This document shows, piece after piece, positions 32,683 through 42,785 of a DNA stretch of 64,000 nucleotides. Both the position numbers and the translations under genes were made by a program. The DNA is taken from positions 1 through 64,000 of the forward strand of contig JAGBEY010000006.1 in NCBI GenBank assembly GCA_017936745.1, read 5' to 3'. The notes below the pieces were generated by a model. The model was given only the letters and a program-made list of their open reading frames with translations. It was not told the DNA's origin and did no database searches. The DNA is from Clostridia bacterium (lineage in GTDB: Bacteria; Bacillota; Clostridia; UMGS1840). The first letter of the stretch is position 1; the number at the start of each line of letters is the position of its first letter.

Positions 32683-34152
32683 CTACAATATAATACAGAT
32701 AAGTCCGCCACTGCCCTCGTTGATAATTTTGGTGAGGGTTTCTTTCAGCTTGCCTCTGGCATCCTCCGGCATACGGGATAATTTTGTCTGCAGTCCCTCA
32801 TTGATAAGCTCGTGCAGGGATTTTCCGAAAATGTTGGACTCCCAGATTTTCTTGGGGTCTTCCTCATAGTCGGAAAGTAAGTATTTCACCAAATCCTCCG
32901 ATTGCTTTTCTGTTCCCACAATGGGAGAAACCTCGGTCTGAATGTCTGCACGAATCATATGGATAGAGGGGGCGGAAGCTTTCAGGCAAACACCATATTT
33001 ATTCCCCTGACGGATAATTTCCGGTTCTTCCAAGGTCAGTTCCTCAATATCGGGATATACAATCCCGTAGCCTTTTTCTTTTACCTCATTTAAAGCATAT
33101 TCCATACGGTCAAATTTAGCTTTTGCCAACGATAATTCCTTCAGCACGGACATCAGAGTATCATCCGAATCAATCGGAATACCCGTAGTTTCTGAAATAG
33201 CATCGTAAAAGAGCTTTTCCGGAACACTAAAGGAAACGGTAACACTTCCCTCTCCCGGTAAAATGGAGGAAATGCGGATATCTTCAAACAAATCTCCTTT
33301 TTCCAGGGTTTTGCATCGTTCTGTCACATCACGAACAGATTTTACATCCTGCATCAGGGTATGAACAGTTTGGAATAAGGTTTTTTTCAGAGGGTGCTCC
33401 TGCTCCAGAGACCGAATCCATTTCGGAAAAGAAAAGCCAACCTCCGAAATAGGAAATTCATAAAGCACAGTTTTCAATAAAGCAAGTATTTCTTCCTCTG
33501 TGATTTGTGCACAATCAGCACAAACCACAGGGACTCCGTATTCACCTGCCAATTGGTCACAAAGCTCGCAGGCTGCAGTGCTTTTCGGCTGTCGGGAGTT
33601 TACAACTACTACAAAAGGCTTTTTGATTTCCTTTAGCTCAGAAACCACTCTGCGCTCTGCTTCCACATAACTTTCCCTACCAATATCGGTAACCGTTCCG
33701 TCTGTTGTAACAACCAAGCCAATGGTGGAATGCTCGCAAATCACTTTTTTTGTGCCGATTTCCGCTGCACGGATAAAAGGTATCTCCTCCTCCGACCAAG
33801 GTGTGTGCACCATTCGCTCGTTGCCGTCCTCCTCATACCCTAATGAATCAGGAATGACATAACCTACACAGTCTATCATTCTGATTTTTGCACTGCCGTT
33901 ATCGCAAAAATCAATAAGTGCCGCTTCATTGGGAATAAATTTCGGCTCGGTGGTCATGATGGTCTTGCCTTGGGAGGATTGGGGAAGCTCATCGTTTAAG
34001 CGTTCTTTGTCGTAACTGTTTTTCATATTGGGAAGCACCATCAAATCCATAAACCGCTTGATAAAGGTGGATTTCCCTGTCCGCACTGGGCCGACAACAC
34101 CGATATAAATGTCGCCTCCGGTTCGTTTCGCAATGTCTTTTAATACGTTCAT
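32683..34152 (-). CDS. spoIVA: Stage IV sporulation protein A (spore coat ATPase)
   Basis: 489 residues, full length. Walker A GVVGPVRTGKSTFIKRF (about 18-34), TEPKFIPNEAAL, RMIDCVGYVIPDSLGYEEDG, RMVHTPWSEEEIPF, VICEHSTIGLVVTTDGTVTD. The C-terminus EGSGGLICIIL is the membrane/SpoVM-contact region. It polymerises on the forespore outer membrane using ATP to make the coat basement layer. Confidence 0.97.
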   Translation of the reverse strand: MNVLKDIAKRTGGDIYIGVVGPVRTGKSTFIKRFMDLMVLPNMKNSYDKERLNDELPQSSQGKTIMTTEPKFIPNEAALIDFCDNGSAKIRMIDCVGYVIPDSLGYEEDGNERMVHTPWSEEEIPFIRAAEIGTKKVICEHSTIGLVVTTDGTVTDIGRESYVEAERRVVSELKEIKKPFVVVVNSRQPKSTAACELCDQLAGEYGVPVVCADCAQITEEEILALLKTVLYEFPISEVGFSFPKWIRSLEQEHPLKKTLFQTVHTLMQDVKSVRDVTERCKTLEKGDLFEDIRISSILPGEGSVTVSFSVPEKLFYDAISETTGIPIDSDDTLMSVLKELSLAKAKFDRMEYALNEVKEKGYGIVYPDIEELTLEEPEIIRQGNKYGVCLKASAPSIHMIRADIQTEVSPIVGTEKQSEDLVKYLLSDYEEDPKKIWESNIFGKSLHELINEGLQTKLSRMPEDARGKLKETLTKIINEGSGGLICIIL

Positions 34153-34263
34153 CTTGTTTCCTCCGATATTTTATATTTTCACTACTTCCATACGTATGTA
34201 ACAACAAAGGAAAATATGCAGAAAAAGGAAGTGTTCTGTAATCGGATACATTTTTGAACATAA

Positions 34264-34299
34264 AAACGGCATAGCATCGGAAGCTGCTATGCCGTATAA
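34264..34299 (-). terminator. Terminator after the DUF5693 gene
   Basis: ACGGCATAGCA pairs with TGCTATGCCGT around 8 nt; T-run on the minus strand. Confidence 0.8.
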
Positions 34300-34301
34300 A
34301 A

Positions 34302-36404
34302 TCATCGTTTTTTCTTGGAACGTTTCTTTTGTTTATTCTTTACTTGTTGTTTGGGAGCTTGTTTTTTCACCGGTTCAACCACTTCCAATGGCTTTTCTTT
34401 TGCCTTATCAAACGCGGGAGCTTCGTTTGCTACAGGCATCTTCTGATTCTTCGTTCTACAAATCAGATACCGCACTAAAATAATCAATCCAATCAATACA
34501 GCAGAAACAACCACTCCGCACAATAGTCCGTTCACCACACGAAGCAGACTGACTGTAACCGCGGTAAAGGTATGGCAAAAGGTGTTCAGAATAGAGGTGA
34601 ACAGCACGGTCGCGCAAATTCCCAAAGCAATTTTCCATTCCGTTTTCACACCGCTCCAACAAAAATACAAGAACAAGAAAAATGCAGGATAACCAAATAA
34701 AAATTCCTTAAATCGCGGGCGGATATAGAACACATCGGTAAGCCATTTGCGGAAGCTATCCTCTATGGGTAAAATCAAGTTGGATTTTCCGCTTCGGATT
34801 AAGTAATATGCCACTATAAGAAGAACCGCTACGCCAACCGGAACCAGAATCCATTTGTTCATTTGCTTCAGCCGGCTCCACAACGCTTTGGGCAGCTCTT
34901 TCAAAGAAATTTTTTCTCTGTAATAAATAAGATATGCATTCACTACTGTTACCAATACCGGTAACAGTAAGCTGATTTTCACACCATAGAAAAAGGCTGT
35001 GGAGGTGTAAAACTCAATTCCGCCAAGCAGTGCCGCAATCCCAATCACACTGCTAACCAATGTGCTGCACACCGCACCAAGAATCAAAAACAGCTTTTTC
35101 TTTCCCTGGGTATGCTTGTCCAGATAAAACATCACTGCAGTGATGAAACCACAGGAAGCGAGCATAATTGCCAACGCATACAATGCACAGAGATATTCCG
35201 AAAGTGCATAAGAAACAATCACCGACACAATCATCAGCCCGAAATAACTTTCGGTAAAATAACTTGGTGTTTTTTTCATAAAAAACATCAGATATAAATA
35301 AAGCAGAGTCAGTGCCAGAATCCCGCCTGCCATCGCCATAGTGTTTTGAGAATAGGGATACGGAATTTTTTCACGGGAAGCTGTGGTCTCTCCCTTTGCA
35401 AAACCGGTAAAGTCGGAAATTGCTTTTACAGTCAGATGAAAATTGGTATCCTTATCCACATCGGGATTTTCCAACAGATTGGTGTGGATAAATGCAGTAT
35501 TCCGCTCAATTGCCGAATTAAACCACTGATAAAACCGATAACGATACAAGGATTGGTCGTAGTCTACAATCTTGTCCATATGAAATCCACGCACCGTATT
35601 ATACTTCATAATCGAAAACAGCTCGTCATAAAGATGTGGTGTTTCATTTCCAATCTGATTTTCGTTTTCCCAAACGACTAAGGTAAAATCCATTGTCCGG
35701 AGAGTTGCTTTCATTTCCTCGGATAATGGTTTTTTATTATCGTAGGGATTATTTCGCAGAATAACAAAAGAAACACTGTTGGAATTTACAAACTCATTAA
35801 AATATTTGGGATAAACCGAATGCTCAAAGGTATAGGATGGATACACCACTGCCGCTTTCATGCCCACACTTTCAATGAGAGCCAAATCCTGATAATCATA
35901 ACCCACTATCAAATCATTCTCATGGGTCAGATTTTGAAAGGCAAACACCATCGTTTCTCCGTCCTCTAAAAAACGGTTGGTATAATCACTGTAACGGTAG
36001 GACAGCTCCAGACTCATAAATTCCCGCAAGGAAGCATCTCTTACCACGGCAACCAGATTTTCATTTTTCATCGGGTAGCCATCCAACGATTCCCGGATTT
36101 GTCGGGAAATATCATCCTCGTTGATAAACAGCGATGAATAGGTAATCAGCTCCAGCCGACCAGCTTCCTGCAGACCCTTCACCGTCATTGGTTCTACGGT
36201 AACTACCCCTGCACCTGCATCCTGCAAGGTCTGCAATGCTTCTTGTGTGTTTTTTCCCTGCTCTTTCAAATTGGCCATATCACAAGAGACGAAAAACTTC
36301 CGGCTGTCGGTTTCATAAGCAATTCTCTGAACAAATCCGGTCAATAAAATCAGTGTCATCACCGTTGCAATCAGAGTGGCAATCCATACTCTCTCTTTTT
36401 TCAT
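34302..36404 (-). CDS. DUF5693 family membrane protein
   Basis: 700 residues. One N-terminal anchor (VWIATLIATVMTLILLTGFV), an extracytoplasmic domain of about 300 residues (QTLQDAGAGVVTVEPMTVKG, NNPYDNKKPLSEEMKATLRT, NTVRGFHMDKIV), then about ten membrane helices (350-660) and a Lys/Pro-rich basic tail. The outer domain recalls TIM-barrel/polysaccharide-hydrolase-like folds. DUF5693 is widespread in spore-forming Clostridia; function not known. A terminator separates it from fucU. Confidence 0.75.
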   Translation of the reverse strand: MKKERVWIATLIATVMTLILLTGFVQRIAYETDSRKFFVSCDMANLKEQGKNTQEALQTLQDAGAGVVTVEPMTVKGLQEAGRLELITYSSLFINEDDISRQIRESLDGYPMKNENLVAVVRDASLREFMSLELSYRYSDYTNRFLEDGETMVFAFQNLTHENDLIVGYDYQDLALIESVGMKAAVVYPSYTFEHSVYPKYFNEFVNSNSVSFVILRNNPYDNKKPLSEEMKATLRTMDFTLVVWENENQIGNETPHLYDELFSIMKYNTVRGFHMDKIVDYDQSLYRYRFYQWFNSAIERNTAFIHTNLLENPDVDKDTNFHLTVKAISDFTGFAKGETTASREKIPYPYSQNTMAMAGGILALTLLYLYLMFFMKKTPSYFTESYFGLMIVSVIVSYALSEYLCALYALAIMLASCGFITAVMFYLDKHTQGKKKLFLILGAVCSTLVSSVIGIAALLGGIEFYTSTAFFYGVKISLLLPVLVTVVNAYLIYYREKISLKELPKALWSRLKQMNKWILVPVGVAVLLIVAYYLIRSGKSNLILPIEDSFRKWLTDVFYIRPRFKEFLFGYPAFFLFLYFCWSGVKTEWKIALGICATVLFTSILNTFCHTFTAVTVSLLRVVNGLLCGVVVSAVLIGLIILVRYLICRTKNQKMPVANEAPAFDKAKEKPLEVVEPVKKQAPKQQVKNKQKKRSKKKR

Positions 36405-36426
36405 AAAAAAACCTCTCTTATCACGA

Positions 36427-36462
36427 AAAAATAGCAGAGAGGATACTTCTCCGCTATTTTTA
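36427..36462 (-). terminator. Terminator after fucU
   Basis: AAAATAGC...GCTATTTT stem with a partly paired AGAGAGG/CTTCTC interior; T-run on the minus strand, 3 bp after the fucU stop. Confidence 0.7.
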
Positions 36463-36464
36463 TC

Positions 36465-36887
36465 TTATTCGGTTACAACACCTTTTTTCAAAATAATGTT
36501 AGCATACAATGCACTTTCGCCGCTCATAATCACTGCATAAGCTTTTTCTGCTCTTTCATAAAAAGCATAGCGTTCCACAAATTCGATGGGGGCATCAGTA
36601 TACTTGGAAACAATCTCTTTATAAGTGTCCCAAATGGGGGTTTCTACCGTATCTCCCGGCACCTTTTCCATTAAATACACCGGATTCGCATAGGTATCCA
36701 AGGGAAATAATTTTAAAATTGCCTCTAAAATTTCAGGCACATCGTGACCGTCTAAGCGAATCAGCTTATCGCCGATTCTCGCACCGGGAAAGTTCCCGTC
36801 ACCAATTACAATTTCGTCACCATGACCCATTTCCATCAAAATTTTTAAAAGCTCGGGAGATAAAATTTTTGGAATTCCTTTTAACAT
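36465..36887 (-). CDS. fucU: L-fucose mutarotase (RbsD/FucU family)
   Basis: 140 residues. LKGIPKILSPELLKILMEMGHGDEIVIGDGNFPG, with the catalytic histidine in MGHGDE; LIRLDGHDVPEILEAIL; FVERYAFYERAEKAYAVI. It interconverts alpha and beta L-fucose. A fucokinase-GDP-fucose pyrophosphorylase gene lies about 1 kb upstream, so a fucose salvage role is coherent. Confidence 0.9.
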   Translation of the reverse strand: MLKGIPKILSPELLKILMEMGHGDEIVIGDGNFPGARIGDKLIRLDGHDVPEILEAILKLFPLDTYANPVYLMEKVPGDTVETPIWDTYKEIVSKYTDAPIEFVERYAFYERAEKAYAVIMSGESALYANIILKKGVVTE

Positions 36888-36977
36888 TTCTTACTGCTCC
36901 TTTACGATAAAATAGAAATAACAAACTGTATTTGTTACAGTATAGCATAAAATTTGACATTCGTCAACCAATTCTTG

Positions 36978-37706
36978 CTATTTTAAAAGGATTCCCAAAA
37001 GAAGCCCCAGGATATACACCCCCTCACAAATTTTTCGGTTGGATAAATGCTTCGCCTCGCGAGAAAGTTCAAAGGTAAGAATATAGAGCATACTCCCTGC
37101 TGCAAAGCCTAAAAGAATCGCATTCCATACCGGTCCGCTTTCTCCGGCTACACTCCCGAACAGTGCAGCAACTCCCGTAGGAACCATGCAGACAAATACA
37201 ATTCCAAGAATCGACAACAGACTTTTGTTTCCCGTCTGCAGGGAAAGGTAACACGAAATTCCCTCCGGAATATCGTGAATGGTAATCACTGTTAAGAGAG
37301 AAATTGCCAGGTCAAAATGATTCAGTGCTGAAGTCCCGATAGCAATTCCTTCGGGAATGTTATGCAGCATCACTCCAAACAAAAGGAACATCCCTGCCGC
37401 GTTCTCCGGCATTTTGTTATGCAGCCAACGTCCTGCTATATGTAAAAAAAACATCCCGAAAAGAAGTCCGGCACAAGCATTCCAAAGTCCGCCTGTATCT
37501 ATTGCCTCCGGCAGCAAATGGAAGGTGACCACTGCCATCATCAGTCCCGAGGAAAATTCATAGACAGAAGCATAAAAAATGTTTCTGTCCATCTGCATTT
37601 TTTTAGGGAGCAACCCTTTTAACCGAAATATCAGCCATCCTGTCAGGCAACCAATGGTTGTGCCCATCCCGCCGGCTAAACATCCCAACATAAATATTGC
37701 AATCAT
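36978..37706 (-). CDS. ZIP family divalent metal transporter
   Basis: 242 residues from the ATG at 37706 (site GGAG), preferred to a start 46 codons upstream that adds a non-family tail. Eight membrane helices; metal-path motifs LLFGVMLHNIPEGIAIGTSAL (HNIPEG, helix 4) and ITIHDIPEGISCYL (HDIPEG, helix 5). Moves zinc or iron into the cytoplasm; the exact metal cannot be read from sequence. Confidence 0.9.
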   Translation of the reverse strand: MIAIFMLGCLAGGMGTTIGCLTGWLIFRLKGLLPKKMQMDRNIFYASVYEFSSGLMMAVVTFHLLPEAIDTGGLWNACAGLLFGMFFLHIAGRWLHNKMPENAAGMFLLFGVMLHNIPEGIAIGTSALNHFDLAISLLTVITIHDIPEGISCYLSLQTGNKSLLSILGIVFVCMVPTGVAALFGSVAGESGPVWNAILLGFAAGSMLYILTFELSREAKHLSNRKICEGVYILGLLLGILLK

Positions 37707-37773
37707 AGATAATCGCTCCGTTTTTTTGTTTCTCGGTTCACTATATGCAACAATTCCGGTTTCTAAAACAAAA

Positions 37774-37812
37774 AAACTGTGATAAACCGCCACAGGTTTA
37801 TCACAGTGAGAA
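37774..37812 (-). terminator. Terminator of the fucosylation operon
   Basis: ACTGTGATAAACC with GGTTTATCACAGT around 6 nt; T-run on the minus strand. Ends the glycosyltransferase-acyltransferase-fucokinase transcript. Confidence 0.85.
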
Positions 37813-37815
37813 AAA

Positions 37816-40812
37816 TTATAAAATCGTACAATCCCAGATGTCAATACTGCTGTCTCCGAAAACAGTTTTCAGCTGTTTACGAACTTCCTCTTTGGTCACA
37901 TTTTCTTTTAATATTGCCTGAAGAAATCCACCGCCACCTGCACCGCATACCATTTTTCCGTCAATGAGATGAGAAATGGAAGAAAAAATCTGATCGATTA
38001 AGGTGTTGGTAATGCCCTTATCAATTTTTTGAGAAAGCTCCCAATGATAATTCATAAGCTCCGAAAAGGCATCTACTCTGCCCCGTTGCAGCTCAAATTT
38101 CATCAGAGCAGCCACACGCTGAATTTCATTTAAGGAGAACACTACCTCAGCCTGGTTGCCAATGTATCTGCCGACCACATCCCGAAGGAGATTCCGTGCC
38201 AAACGGCGCTGCCCTGTGTAAATCAGAACAAAACGACGGTTCAGCTCCTCCTTCACCGCCGGCTGAAGCTTTACATATTCAATCTGTAAATTCTGCTCTG
38301 CTCCCGGACTGGCTGTAATATATTTCAGTCCGTCTGTCATACCGCCGACCTGGTCCTGCCAGCCACCGCCGGTAGACATCAGCTGTTCCACACACAATAC
38401 CTGACTGCAAAGCTTTTCTTCTGTGCAGGAAAGTCCGAAAAATTCCTGGATAGCCTTCACACAAGCGGCAGATAAAATCGAGCTTGTTCCCAGACCGCTT
38501 CCTTTGGGAACCCCGGTTACCTCCGATTTCATAAAGAAGCCGCCGCCCATACGGTTTAAAATTTCTTGAAGGTTGCCCCCCTCTTTTGGAAGAATACCAC
38601 ACGCCAACAGTGCCGCTTTTTGTAAAGCAAAGGGGTCATAGGGGTTCCCCGTCTGCTGGAGAGGTGTAATGGTATCAAACTCTCCGTAAACATCCATATC
38701 CCGGCTTTCAAACACGATTTTTTCTTCCGGGATTCGTTTCAGGGTTACTTCTACAGGCTTTTCTCCGTTTAACAGAATTGCCGCGTTAAGAACAGTGCCT
38801 CCCTGCTCCAGGCAATAGGGGGGAGTATCGCTCCAGCCACCTCCGAAATTTACCCGCAAGGGCAATGCAACGGTGTGACTGTCCATCATAATACGACAGG
38901 AGCTCTGATATTCCATACAATGCTCGTTGCTGTCCAATATGGTCTCACGAATGCTTTGGAAGCACTTGGTGTAATATTCTTCCCCGTAAACCTCTCCCAA
39001 TGCACGACCAATGTAGTAATAAAAGCGGATTTTGGTAGAAAAATCAGCAGTGCTTAAATATTCCGCTATCCACCGCTCCTGGGCAGGCGTTACCCGGGAA
39101 AGCGGAAACGTATTCACGACGTCCTCAACGGGAGTTTTCAATGCGATAGCTTTGGCAATGCCATCCATAGTCATAAGCTCCTGCAAATAGCTGTTCCAAT
39201 CTAAAATAGACTGAGAATCTGCATCATAAAAGCCGGAAGAAAGGCTTTTTCGATTTGCAGCTTTCCAACTGTTCAAATCCCCGCCATCATTAAATAGGGC
39301 ATATAGATTCAATGCCTGTCTTACAGATTCCTCCATTGTGCTACAAACGGGATAGAGTTTTGCATTCCACAAGGTACGGTCATTTGTGTCAAAAAGGTCA
39401 GAATCCGATAATTGATGCTCTTTCATAAAATCGGAAAGTCCTCCGCCGCAAAAGCTGCAATTTTCATCAACAGAAAGCTTAGGATTATCGGAAACTCCAT
39501 AAATTCTTACCACATAATTTCCATCCCGTTGCCTGAGTCCGTGAAGAACCACATCAGAGGGAATGGTTACCCCTGAAACCTCTACAGCTGATAACACCAC
39601 ACGATCGCCGATTTTTGTATCCGAATGTACCAGACTGCTTTCAAAATAGCAGTCCGTTCCGATTGTTGCCAAATCAGAAACTACACTGTTATAGCCCGCT
39701 GCATCCTGGGTGACCGTACAGCACACCTTTCTGCTCCACCCTAAATTAGAGTAGCCATCAATTTCTTTAGACATTAAGCGTAAAATCTCGGAGGTAGTAC
39801 CGAAATGAATAAATTTAGCAGGTGCAAATCGTAAGAGCTTCATACGATAAGGACGTAAAACCTGCCAAACCTTCTCTCTGGCAAGTTTCAGTTCCTCCGA
39901 AAAATCCCCCTCCGGTTTTTCCAGATAAAACGCATCCAAAGTAGAATTTTCAGCCAGAGGATATAAAAAATCGCCATAAAGAGAAAGGCGAACGGTATCA
40001 TTCACCAAAGATTGATATTTTTCTTCCTGAAATACACCATTTTCACAGACCAATCCATACAGCGAACGAATCATATCGGTAGAAAAAATCACTGCACCGG
40101 TGTCAATATCAACACAGCCGCTTTCGTTGACTGCATTTTTTTCAGTTAACTGCTCTACACTTTGTTTATGTAAAAAGGAGGCTACATTTCCGCTGTCTCC
40201 CTGCACAAACACACCATGGTTTTTTCCGGTTTCCACCGGTTCTTTAAAGGAAATTGCCGCCGCACCGTTACCGGAATAGTCAATTTGCAAGGGGTTAAAT
40301 AATAAAAGAACATCGCCCGATGCCAGCATCATCCCCTCCCGGATTCTTCCGGGAACCGATGCCATCACAATCATAAACTCATCAAACAGAGTAGAGGCTA
40401 TCCCGTTGGGTAACCGATGAGGCACAGGTGAAAACAGCTTACCCAGTGCAGAATACTGGGGAACCCGTTTACTGTCGCCACCGGAGTGAATCACCAGAAT
40501 CCGAAGCCCCGAAAAATCGGAAGAACCTCTGTGTTCAGCAATATATCGGATGACACCCAGTGTTGCACCGCCGCTGCCTACCCGTTTCCCATCCGGATCC
40601 GGTACTACAGCAAAATGAGTCTGTTTCGGCAAAAGTCCTTGTTCATATCTGACTTGCAGCTGAGCACGATACCCTTCTGCCTGCAATTCATTGGAGGCAG
40701 TCAAAATCACATAATCCCACAAAGCACAGTTTGCTTGTTTCAAGCTTCGTTGATATTCCTCCCAGGCATCACTATATGATTGTGCGAGAAAGAGAGAAGT
40801 TAAATGTTCCAT
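37816..40812 (-). CDS. fkp: Bifunctional L-fucokinase / L-fucose-1-phosphate guanylyltransferase (FKP-like)
   Basis: 998 residues from the ATG at 40812 (AGGAG 8 nt before). N-terminal pyrophosphorylase part (about 40-550): VPDPDGKRVGSGGATLGVIRY, VIHSGGDSKRVPQYSALGKLF, then a left-handed beta-helix. C-terminal GHMP kinase (about 640-998): VNFGGGWSDTPPYCLEQGG, GVPKGSGLGTSSILSAACV, MVCGAGGGGFLQAIL. It turns free L-fucose into GDP-fucose. It is the last gene after a glycosyltransferase and an acetyltransferase, suggesting fucosylation of a surface glycan. FKP is best known from Bacteroides and uncommon in Firmicutes. Confidence 0.88.
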   Translation of the reverse strand: MEHLTSLFLAQSYSDAWEEYQRSLKQANCALWDYVILTASNELQAEGYRAQLQVRYEQGLLPKQTHFAVVPDPDGKRVGSGGATLGVIRYIAEHRGSSDFSGLRILVIHSGGDSKRVPQYSALGKLFSPVPHRLPNGIASTLFDEFMIVMASVPGRIREGMMLASGDVLLLFNPLQIDYSGNGAAAISFKEPVETGKNHGVFVQGDSGNVASFLHKQSVEQLTEKNAVNESGCVDIDTGAVIFSTDMIRSLYGLVCENGVFQEEKYQSLVNDTVRLSLYGDFLYPLAENSTLDAFYLEKPEGDFSEELKLAREKVWQVLRPYRMKLLRFAPAKFIHFGTTSEILRLMSKEIDGYSNLGWSRKVCCTVTQDAAGYNSVVSDLATIGTDCYFESSLVHSDTKIGDRVVLSAVEVSGVTIPSDVVLHGLRQRDGNYVVRIYGVSDNPKLSVDENCSFCGGGLSDFMKEHQLSDSDLFDTNDRTLWNAKLYPVCSTMEESVRQALNLYALFNDGGDLNSWKAANRKSLSSGFYDADSQSILDWNSYLQELMTMDGIAKAIALKTPVEDVVNTFPLSRVTPAQERWIAEYLSTADFSTKIRFYYYIGRALGEVYGEEYYTKCFQSIRETILDSNEHCMEYQSSCRIMMDSHTVALPLRVNFGGGWSDTPPYCLEQGGTVLNAAILLNGEKPVEVTLKRIPEEKIVFESRDMDVYGEFDTITPLQQTGNPYDPFALQKAALLACGILPKEGGNLQEILNRMGGGFFMKSEVTGVPKGSGLGTSSILSAACVKAIQEFFGLSCTEEKLCSQVLCVEQLMSTGGGWQDQVGGMTDGLKYITASPGAEQNLQIEYVKLQPAVKEELNRRFVLIYTGQRRLARNLLRDVVGRYIGNQAEVVFSLNEIQRVAALMKFELQRGRVDAFSELMNYHWELSQKIDKGITNTLIDQIFSSISHLIDGKMVCGAGGGGFLQAILKENVTKEEVRKQLKTVFGDSSIDIWDCTIL

Positions 40813-40831
40813 CACTATGCTCCTTCTTGTT

Positions 40832-41446
40832 TCATTCTGATATTGGTTCCACTCCGGGAACCATTCCAATTTTTTTGGCAGGATTTCCCGCCCAAATTTC
40901 GCCCGTGGGGATGGATTTGGTCACAACCGAACCGGCTCCCACCACGCTGTATTTTCCAATGGTAACTCCCTTTAAAATGCAGCTTCCTGCACCAATAAAG
41001 GCATAATCTTCTATCACTATGGGCTTTGTTACAACATTTGGAATTTCAGGCTTTGCCGTTCTTTCAAAGGGATTGAGGGAATGAAAATCGGTATCGTAAA
41101 TTTTAACCCCGGCACCAATTCTAACGAAATTTCCAATCGCAATCTGTTCTCCGCAGGTGATAGCACAGTTAGACAGCCCCACATCGTTTCCAATTGTGAG
41201 TTTTGCCTCTTTTAATACCTGAAGATAGGTTCGGTCACCGCCTCCAATCGGGTTTGCTTTTCCCGAGGAATTGATACGAACACGGTCACCAAACACGATT
41301 TCTCCTCTATTTTTTATGTATAAACTGCCTTTGGTTTCGTGTTCTTTCCCAACGCGGACACCTTGAAAAAAATATCGGATTCGATTTCTCACATTGGAGG
41401 GAAAATAATAAAAAAAGCGAAGAATTTTTTTAACTGCACCATTCAT
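40832..41446 (-). CDS. Hexapeptide-repeat acyltransferase (sugar O-acetyltransferase)
   Basis: 204 residues from the ATG at 41446, which overlaps the glycosyltransferase stop as ATGA. Left-handed beta-helix repeats: IVFGDRVRINSSG, LTIGNDVGLSNCAI, IAIGNFVRIGAGVKIYDTDFH, IEDYAFIGAGSCILKGVTIG, YSVVGAGSVVTKSIP, EIWAGNPAKKIG (the CoA-binding end). Probably acetylates a sugar of the surface glycan. Confidence 0.88.
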   Translation of the reverse strand: MNGAVKKILRFFYYFPSNVRNRIRYFFQGVRVGKEHETKGSLYIKNRGEIVFGDRVRINSSGKANPIGGGDRTYLQVLKEAKLTIGNDVGLSNCAITCGEQIAIGNFVRIGAGVKIYDTDFHSLNPFERTAKPEIPNVVTKPIVIEDYAFIGAGSCILKGVTIGKYSVVGAGSVVTKSIPTGEIWAGNPAKKIGMVPGVEPISE

Positions 41447-42618
41447 TTGATACTCTCCATAAACTGACGTAATCTGTCTGCCCACTTGGGATAATCGAAT
41501 TGTTCACAAACAGTATGACGGGCTTTTTCACACATCCTTTTTTGTTCCTCCCGGTTCATCTGAAGCACCCGCCGCAAAGCTTCCGCACACGCCTCCGGGG
41601 TATTTTCGTTAAATAAAACCGAATCCTCTCCGTCGGTTAAATAACGGTAGTAATCCCCCACCCGATTTCCGATGGGTGCAATACCGTATGCCATCAGCTC
41701 CGGCAATTTACTGGGAAAATTTGCTCTCGTTACTAAATTGTCTGGACGGGACATATAAAGGAAATCCACCTTTTGATACAGAGCAATCAGCTCCTCGTAC
41801 TCCATCCAGCCGTGAAACACCACAGTATCCTTGAGTGTATCAAAAACGTGCTGCCCGTCTCCCAAAAAGCTTCTCAGCTTTTCCTCTTTTACGCCCGTCA
41901 GATGAAACTGTAACCGACTTCGCTCCGCCTCGGTTAGCTCTGCCAAGCCCTTGAGCATCACCTCGATATCATCCTTATACATAGGATTTCCGGGATAAAT
42001 CAGATGCACCTGATTGTCCGTTGCCTTTTTGTCGCAATCAAAAGGTATTCCATCAGCATCAATAATTACCGGAAAAACTTGTGTATTACAGTGCTTTTCT
42101 CTGTAATATTCTGCGATACACTCGGAAATAGACACAATAGCGTCTGTTTTTGGGGCGAGTTTAGTAAAGGTTTTATTGGCGGAACGATAGCGAATATCCT
42201 TTTCCTTTTTTGGATATTGAAAGGGCTGATGCCATTCCACCACATCAATCACCGTTTTGATGCCATGTCTTTTACAAAATGACAAAATCGGCGAAATATA
42301 CATACTGTTCGAGCCATACAGATACACAATGTCTCCCCGTTTGACGCCGCATTTTTTCATCAGAGACACCATCAGATAACCGCTCAAAAGCTTTTCTTTC
42401 TTTACACTTTTCAGCTCCAGATTGCGGTAAGGCACTCCGGCATATGTATACCAACCGTTTTCTAAAACTGCCGTTTTGGGAGTTTGTCCGCAAGACAAAA
42501 CTGCCACATCATAGGATGCCAATTGCAAGCCCTGAGCAATGTATTGAATTCGGTTTGCTCCTGCATCCCCATGCGGGAAATGAGCACTGGCACAAATATA
42601 TATCTTTGGCTGAGACAT
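41443..42618 (-). CDS. Glycosyltransferase family 4 protein
   Basis: 391 residues, GT-B fold. N-terminal SAHFPHGDAGANRIQYIAQGL, acceptor half to about residue 190; C-terminal donor half VHLIYPGNPMYKDDIEVMLKGL, VVFHGWMEYEELIALYQKVDFLYMSRP, LPELMAYGIAPIGN (nucleotide-sugar loop). Transfers a sugar onto a surface polysaccharide or glycolipid. First gene of the operon with the acetyltransferase and FKP. Confidence 0.88.
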   Translation of the reverse strand: MSQPKIYICASAHFPHGDAGANRIQYIAQGLQLASYDVAVLSCGQTPKTAVLENGWYTYAGVPYRNLELKSVKKEKLLSGYLMVSLMKKCGVKRGDIVYLYGSNSMYISPILSFCKRHGIKTVIDVVEWHQPFQYPKKEKDIRYRSANKTFTKLAPKTDAIVSISECIAEYYREKHCNTQVFPVIIDADGIPFDCDKKATDNQVHLIYPGNPMYKDDIEVMLKGLAELTEAERSRLQFHLTGVKEEKLRSFLGDGQHVFDTLKDTVVFHGWMEYEELIALYQKVDFLYMSRPDNLVTRANFPSKLPELMAYGIAPIGNRVGDYYRYLTDGEDSVLFNENTPEACAEALRRVLQMNREEQKRMCEKARHTVCEQFDYPKWADRLRQFMESIK

Positions 42619-42741
42619 AAAACACTTACTCCCTTACTGATAAATTGGTATCACAAAATGTAAAATTTCTCTTTTTATAGTATACCACCGAAAAAGACAT
42701 TTGTCAACAATTACTCCCCGACACCTTATTTTTCATATATA

Positions 42742-42779
42742 AAAAAATTGCTTGCCGAAATTCGACAAGCAATTTTTAT
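42742..42779 (-). terminator. Terminator after secDF
   Basis: AAAAATTGCTTG pairs with CAAGCAATTTTT around 11 nt, 7 bp after the secF stop. Confidence 0.85.
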
Positions 42780-42785
42780 GGTTTC

